A stretch of 64,000 nucleotides of DNA from Granulicella sp. 5B5. Lineage in GTDB: Bacteria; Acidobacteriota; Terriglobia; Terriglobales; Acidobacteriaceae. The position numbers and the translations under genes were made by a program. The stretch covers positions 496,001 through 560,000 of the forward strand of contig NZ_CP046444.1 in NCBI RefSeq assembly GCF_014083945.1, written 5' to 3'. Positions 59,531 to 64,000 of this stretch are shown piece by piece. The notes under the pieces are model-generated. The model saw only the letters and a list, made by a program, of their open reading frames with translations. It searched no databases and was not told the origin of the DNA. Position 1 is the first letter of the stretch, and each line of letters starts with the position of its first letter.

Positions 59531-62213
59531 AGTTAAGATTCGGCCCCAGCCACCGCTCCGTCTCCTCGACCGTCCACCCCTTACGCTGCGCATACTCCTC
59601 CACCTGGTCCTTGCCAATCTTCCCCAGTGAAAAATACCTCGCCTCCGGGTGCGCAAAATAGATCCCACTCACACTCGACCCCGGCCACATCGCATAGCTC
59701 TCGGTGATCTTCATCCCCGTCTTCGCCTCGACATCCAGCAGTCGCCAGATCGTGCCCTTCTCGGTATGGTCAGGGTACGCGGGATACCCCGGCGCCGGTC
59801 GAATCCCCCGATACCCTTCCGCAATCAGCTCCTGCGGCGTCAACTGCTCCGCACGCCCATAGCCCCACACATTGCGAACATGCTTGTGCAGACACTCCGC
59901 AAACGCCTCCGCCAGCCTGTCCGCCAGCGCCTCCGTCATGATCGCGTTGTAGTCGTCGTTCTCCTTGCGAAATTTCTCGCACAGCTCATGTACGCCGATC
60001 CCCGCCGTCACCGCAAACGCACCAATCGAGTCCTGCAGCCGAGTCTCCCGCGGCGCAATAAAGTCCGCCAGCGACCGGCACGGCTTGCTGCCATCGCGCC
60101 CCACCTGCTGCCGCAGAAAGTGGAACGTCTCCACCCGCTCCCCGCGCGTCTCATCGGTGTATAGCTCCACATCATCACCGACAGCGTTCGCGCGAAACAG
60201 CCCATACACGCCGCGCGCCGTAATCAACTTCTCCTTCACGATCCGGTCCAGCAGCTTCTGCCCATCGGCAAACAGCTTGCGTGCCTCCGCACCCTGCTTC
60301 TCGTCATCGAGTATCCGCGGATACAACCCCTTCAGCCCCCATGTATGGAAGAACGGCGACCAGTCGATGAACTCCCGCAGCGTCTTCAGCGGAAAATCTT
60401 CCATCACCTTGATGCCGAACTCCTCCGGCACCGCCAGGTCCTCCGCCACAAACTCAATCGGCGTCCGCCGCGCCCGCGCCGCCCCAATCGACAGCGTCTC
60501 CTGCTTCGGCGCCGAATGCTGCTTCCGCACCGCCTCATACTCCGCCTTATGCTGCGCAACAAACTCATCCTTGCCGTCTTCACTCAACAGGCTCGTCGTC
60601 ACCGGCACAGCCCTGCTGGCGTCGAGCACATGCACCACCGGCTGCGAATAATGCGGCGCAATCTTCACCGCCGTATGCGCACGGCTCGTCGTCGCTCCAC
60701 CAATCAGTAGCGGCACCTTAAAGTTCTGCCGCTCCATCTCCTTGGCCACATGCACCATCTCATCCAGCGACGGCGTAATCAGCCCGCTCAATCCAATAAT
60801 GTCCGCGCGCACCTCCTTCGCACGTTCCAGGATCTTCTCGGCGGCCACCATCACGCCCATGTCGATCACCTCGTAGTTGTTGCACGCCAGCACTACCCCC
60901 ACAATGTTCTTGCCGATGTCATGCACATCGCCCTTCACCGTCGCCAGCACAATCTTCCCTTGCGCGCGCACCTCTTCGCCCGCAGCCTCTGCGGCAGCCT
61001 TCTCGGCCTCCATAAACGGCGTCAGGTACGCAACCGCCTTCTTCATCACGCGAGCGCTCTTCACCACCTGCGGCAGAAACATCTTGCCTGCACCAAACAG
61101 ATCGCCCACCACGCTCATCCCCGCCATCAGCGGCCCTTCAATCACCAGCAGCGGCCGCCCCAGCTTAGCCCGAGCCTCTTCCGTGTCCTGGTCAATATAT
61201 GCGTCGATCCCCTTCACCAGCGCATGACTCAACCGCGCTTCAACACTGCCGTTACGCCACTCTTCAGTCTTCTTCTCAACCTCTCCGGAACCGGCATTGC
61301 CAGCAGCCTTCAGCGCCTCGCCAAAGTCCACCAGCCGCTCAGTCGCATCCGGCCTGCGGTTCAGCAGCACATCCTCCACCAGCACCTTCAGCTCCGGATC
61401 GATCTCCTCGTACACCTCCAGCATGCCGGCATTCACAATGCCCATATCCATGCCGGCCGCAATCGCGTGATACAAAAACGCCGAGTGCATCGCCTCGCGC
61501 ACCTTGTTGTTCCCGCGAAAGCTGAACGAGATATTGCTCACGCCGCCCGACACCTTCGCATGAGGCAGATGGTGTTTGATCCACCGCGTGGCCTCGATAA
61601 AATCCACCGCGTAGTTGTTGTGCTCCTCCATCCCCGTCGCCACCGTCAGGATGTTCGGATCGAAGATAATGTCCTCCGGCGGAAACCCAACCTCATCCAC
61701 CAGCATCCGGTACGCCCGTTCGCATATCCGGATCTTCTCCTCATACGTCGCCGCCTGGCCGTTCTCATCGAACGCCATCACCACCACAGCAGCGCCATAC
61801 TTCAGCACCGCCCGCGCCCGCTGCTTAAAAACCTCCTCGCCCTCCTTCAGCGAGATCGAGTTCACAATCCCCTTGCCCTGCAGGCACTTCAACCCCGCCT
61901 CAATCACCTCCCACTTCGACGAGTCCACCATGAACGGAGCCTTCGCCACCTCCGGCTCACTGCCCAGCAGTTGCAGGTAGCGAGTCATCGCGCTCACGCC
62001 GTCGATCATCCCCTCATCCATGCAGATGTCGATCACATTGGCGCCATTCTCCACCTGCTGCCGCGCCACGCTCACGGCCTCCTCGTACTTGCCCTCCTTA
62101 ATCAGCTTCGCGAACTTCGGCGACCCAGCCACATTCGTCCGCTCACCGATCATCATGTACACGCCCACCTGCTGCGTAAACGGCTGCGACCCCGACAACC
62201 TCAACGGCTTCAT
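59526..62213 (-). CDS. metH: Methionine synthase: folate, cobalamin and activation domains
   Basis: 895 residues covering three of the four MetH modules. The pterin domain begins [20 protein letters not shown]. The B12 cap is near residues 330-430, and the cobalamin domain has [20 protein letters not shown] (DxHxxG) and [15 protein letters not shown]. The AdoMet activation domain ends with [16 protein letters not shown]. It methylates homocysteine with methyl-folate, using the homocysteine module encoded separately upstream. ATG 62213 has AGGGAAG upstream; the frame extends to 62366 but overlaps the upstream gene. Confidence 0.92.
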   Translation of the reverse strand: MKPLRLSGSQPFTQQVGVYMMIGERTNVAGSPKFAKLIKEGKYEEAVSVARQQVENGANVIDICMDEGMIDGVSAMTRYLQLLGSEPEVAKAPFMVDSSKWEVIEAGLKCLQGKGIVNSISLKEGEEVFKQRARAVLKYGAAVVVMAFDENGQAATYEEKIRICERAYRMLVDEVGFPPEDIIFDPNILTVATGMEEHNNYAVDFIEATRWIKHHLPHAKVSGGVSNISFSFRGNNKVREAMHSAFLYHAIAAGMDMGIVNAGMLEVYEEIDPELKVLVEDVLLNRRPDATERLVDFGEALKAAGNAGSGEVEKKTEEWRNGSVEARLSHALVKGIDAYIDQDTEEARAKLGRPLLVIEGPLMAGMSVVGDLFGAGKMFLPQVVKSARVMKKAVAYLTPFMEAEKAAAEAAGEEVRAQGKIVLATVKGDVHDIGKNIVGVVLACNNYEVIDMGVMVAAEKILERAKEVRADIIGLSGLITPSLDEMVHVAKEMERQNFKVPLLIGGATTSRAHTAVKIAPHYSQPVVHVLDASRAVPVTTSLLSEDGKDEFVAQHKAEYEAVRKQHSAPKQETLSIGAARARRTPIEFVAEDLAVPEEFGIKVMEDFPLKTLREFIDWSPFFHTWGLKGLYPRILDDEKQGAEARKLFADGQKLLDRIVKEKLITARGVYGLFRANAVGDDVELYTDETRGERVETFHFLRQQVGRDGSKPCRSLADFIAPRETRLQDSIGAFAVTAGIGVHELCEKFRKENDDYNAIMTEALADRLAEAFAECLHKHVRNVWGYGRAEQLTPQELIAEGYRGIRPAPGYPAYPDHTEKGTIWRLLDVEAKTGMKITESYAMWPGSSVSGIYFAHPEARYFSLGKIGKDQVEEYAQRKGWTVEETERWLGPNLNY

Positions 62214-62272
62214 CTCTTCCCTTGGCGTTAACTTGGCGTCCTTAGCGCCCGTGGCGTTTTCTTTCCTCACGC

Positions 62273-63370
62273 TCAAGCCGCCACCTCGCGCCTGATCTCC
62301 CGAGGAGCCACGCCTTCCAGCGCCTTCGCAATCGCCGCAATGTGCTCCGGAGTATTCCCGCAGCACCCGCCCGCAATATTAATCAGCCCATCCTCCGCAA
62401 ACTTGCCCAGGAACCGCGCCATATCCGGCGGCCCCAGATCAAACCCCGTCTCCGACAGCGGATTCGGCAACCCCGCATTCGGATACGCACTCACCGCCAC
62501 ATCCGCCTTCTCACTCAGCTCGCTCAAAAACGGATACATCAAATCCGGCCCCAGCGAGCAGTTCAACCCCACACTCAGCGGCTTCACATGCTTCACCGCA
62601 TTCCAGAACGCCTCCGTCGTCTGCGCCGAGATCAGCGTCTCACCACCACGCCCCACCGCCGCCGAAATGCTCACCGGCAACTCAACCTTGTCCTCATCAA
62701 ACACCTCGCGGATCGCCACCAGCGCGGCCTTCGCATTCAACGAATCGAAGATCGTCTCCACCAGCAGCAGATCGCTGCCCCCGGCGATCAACCCACGCAC
62801 TTGTTCCTTATATGCGGTCAGCACCTGGTCAAACGTCACCACACGAAACCCCGCATCGTCCGCATCCGGCGAGTTCGAAAGTGACACCGTCAGCGGCCCA
62901 ATCGCTCCGGCAACAAACCGCTGCCTGCCCGTCTCATTCGCCACTCGGTCAGCCCACTCGCGACACTGCCGCGCGCTCGTCTCATTGATCTCCCAGGCCA
63001 GCCCACTCAACATCTTGTCGTCGATGATCTTCTGATAGAACTCCGGATCTTTCCGCCCGCCATGCTCCCGCGGATCATCCACAAAGAATTCGCTCTGCGT
63101 AATGCTCGTCGCGCCAAACGTATTCGTCTCGATGATGTCCGCCCCGGCCTCCAGAAACCGCCGGTGAATATCGCAGATCATCGCCGGCTGCGTCAGCGAA
63201 AACAAATCGCCATTGTTCAGCAGGTCCTTGGTCGAGTTCGCAAACCGCTCCCCGCGAATGTCCTTCTCGGCCATCCCATACGTGCGGATCGTCGTCCCCA
63301 TCGCCCCGTCGATAATGGCGATGCGTCTTTCAAGAACCTTCTCCAGGGGATGCTGCCGGGTCTTCATCAT
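62273..63370 (-). CDS. Methionine synthase homocysteine-binding subunit
   Basis: A 365-residue homocysteine S-methyltransferase barrel equal to the first module of Met[51 protein letters not shown], and the zinc ligands in [11 protein letters not shown] and [16 protein letters not shown]. It carries the homocysteine site only. Its stop is 59 bp before the start of the rest of MetH, so the two are one operon and presumably one complex. ATG 63370 is supported by GGAAGG 9 nt upstream over the TTG at 63379. The 59-bp linker contains GGCGCTAAGGACGCCAAG-type repeat sequence. Confidence 0.9.
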   Translation of the reverse strand: MMKTRQHPLEKVLERRIAIIDGAMGTTIRTYGMAEKDIRGERFANSTKDLLNNGDLFSLTQPAMICDIHRRFLEAGADIIETNTFGATSITQSEFFVDDPREHGGRKDPEFYQKIIDDKMLSGLAWEINETSARQCREWADRVANETGRQRFVAGAIGPLTVSLSNSPDADDAGFRVVTFDQVLTAYKEQVRGLIAGGSDLLLVETIFDSLNAKAALVAIREVFDEDKVELPVSISAAVGRGGETLISAQTTEAFWNAVKHVKPLSVGLNCSLGPDLMYPFLSELSEKADVAVSAYPNAGLPNPLSETGFDLGPPDMARFLGKFAEDGLINIAGGCCGNTPEHIAAIAKALEGVAPREIRREVAA

Positions 63371-63414
63371 TACGTCCAACCTTCCTGCGCGGACTCCTCA
63401 CGCGCCATCAAAAA

Positions 63415-63439
63415 GCGGCGAGCCCTCTAGGCTCGCCGC
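63415..63439 (-). terminator. Terminator after nuoI
   Basis: GCGGCGAGCC (63415-63424) pairs perfectly with GGCTCGCCGC (63430-63439), followed leftward by TTTTGATG. It lies 20 nt past the nuoI stop and separates it from metH. Confidence 0.88.
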
Positions 63440-63459
63440 GCTTGTCTCAGGCTGCTGTA

Positions 63460-63957
63460 CTACGCCTGCGCGTCGGGCCTCTGCGGCTCCGCCTTGGCCA
63501 TCAGGGCCGAGACCGGAACCAGCATGTCTTCCTTGCGCATCACCATACTCGTCGCGTTCAGGCTCGCTAGCTCAAATCCATGTCCATGCGTAATCGCATC
63601 GGTCGGGCAGGCCTCCACGCAATAGCCACAGAAGATGCACCGGTTGTAGTCGATGTTGTACACCTTCGCATAGCGTTCGGCGCTGGAGATCCGCACCTCT
63701 TCAGTGTTCTCCGCAGCCTCGATATAGATGCAGTTGGCCGGGCACGCCGCCGCGCACAGAAAGCACGCCACGCACTTCTCCAGCCCGTTCTCATCGCGCT
63801 GCAGCTCATGCTTGCCGCGAAACCGCTGCTGAAACTGCGCCCCGCGCATCGGCCCTTTGCCATCCGGATAGTTCTCCACCTCGGTAGGCTGAAACCCCTC
63901 CCGCAGCGTGATGCTCATTCCCTTGGCGATGGCAGCGACATTTTTGAGGATCGACAT
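63460..63957 (-). CDS. nuoI: NADH-quinone oxidoreductase subunit I
   Basis: The peripheral-arm subunit of respiratory complex I that carries clusters N6a and N6b. Two 4Fe-4S motifs are intact: CVACFLCAAACP and CIFCGYCVEACP. The start SILKNVAAIAKGMSITLREG and RFRGKHELQRDENGLEKC match NuoI. 165 residues; GGAGG lies 4 nt before the ATG. It is the last gene of its transcript, as a terminator follows. The rest of the nuo operon should lie to the right of the window, as it is transcribed leftward. Confidence 0.95.
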   Translation of the reverse strand: MSILKNVAAIAKGMSITLREGFQPTEVENYPDGKGPMRGAQFQQRFRGKHELQRDENGLEKCVACFLCAAACPANCIYIEAAENTEEVRISSAERYAKVYNIDYNRCIFCGYCVEACPTDAITHGHGFELASLNATSMVMRKEDMLVPVSALMAKAEPQRPDAQA

Positions 63958-64000
63958 AGACCTCCAGTATACGACCTCCGGCTCAACCGTTCATAACCAC

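Noticed and set aside
60750-62231. 493-codon rightward ORF opposite metH
   Set aside because: His/Arg/Leu-rich antisense shadow. The leftward strand encodes the full methionine synthase modules.
1-64000. CRISPR array, prophage, integrative element or tRNA/rRNA genes
   Set aside because: No regularly spaced repeats, integrase, transposase, phage structural gene or tRNA-like cloverleaf was found by eye. The dispersed hairpins are irregularly spaced.

Overview
This 64 kb window is chromosomal DNA from a GC-rich Gram-negative bacterium, most likely an acidobacterium of the Terriglobia/Acidobacteriaceae type. That placement is inference. It rests on the 1,156-residue Oar-like TonB-dependent receptor with an N-terminal carboxypeptidase-regulatory-like domain, the family make-up (DUF6629, DUF5996, DUF1275, UPF0182, DUF892), full diaminopimelate peptidoglycan genes, and the many short hairpin repeats between genes. 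I see no rRNA, tRNA, CRISPR array, prophage, transposase or replication origin.

Layout. 1-6.1 kb: the end of a UPF0182 membrane protein, a secreted type I phosphodiesterase, and a leftward osmoprotectant ABC operon (ATPase, permease, binding lipoprotein) followed by a tiny coupled ORF and a frameshifted dinB. 6.1-8.7 kb: a P-loop kinase diverging from gap, then a decayed nucleotidyltransferase with its small partner. 8.8-12.2 kb: the TonB-dependent receptor. 12.6-20.5 kb: a DUF6629 membrane protein, RidA, an alpha/beta hydrolase, Dps, a LysR/YeiH convergent pair, pgk and tpiA. 20.5-31.3 kb: lepB, a class A beta-lactamase-like hydrolase, murQ, two membrane glycosyltransferase-like genes, a Spy-like protein, murA, an SDR and an M28 peptidase. 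31.4-42.1 kb: TPR, NfeD-like, beta-barrel and SPOR proteins, plsC, a GNAT, and a tight leftward operon mgtC-like/dapF/ldcA/mpl for diaminopimelate and murein recycling. 42.3-64 kb: a GT39-like protein, PfkB kinase, mtnP, UbiD, a NagX-like protein, tonB, a DedA-rhodanese fusion, an HlyD/TolC export pair, an oxidoreductase, a cysteine-type CcmE, an M20 peptidase, a two-gene methionine synthase and nuoI.

Three themes stand out. (1) Three copies of one ~175-230 nt non-coding element (15702-15929 +, 26702-26879 +, 31267-31439 -) share a 5' TTGACA-N7-TANAATA box, a GC hairpin, and a 3' motif with a covarying stem followed by a CCGGGGGAGGG tail. This is the best candidate here for an undescribed structured RNA or element. 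(2) Short hairpin repeats of at least two families have been absorbed into genes. They supply a dinB stop codon, the C-terminus of the ABC ATPase, the Shine-Dalgarno of a glycosyltransferase, and two in-frame insertions in one membrane protein. (3) Several genes have a -10-like hexamer ending 6-7 nt before the start codon, mostly with no leader to hold a Shine-Dalgarno, which predicts leaderless mRNAs.

Functionally, murA, murQ, mpl, ldcA and dapF make and recycle peptidoglycan. gap, pgk and tpiA are lower-glycolysis genes, pgk and tpiA being adjacent. tonB and the receptor serve outer-membrane uptake. All calls come from reading the sequence. No database search was run.
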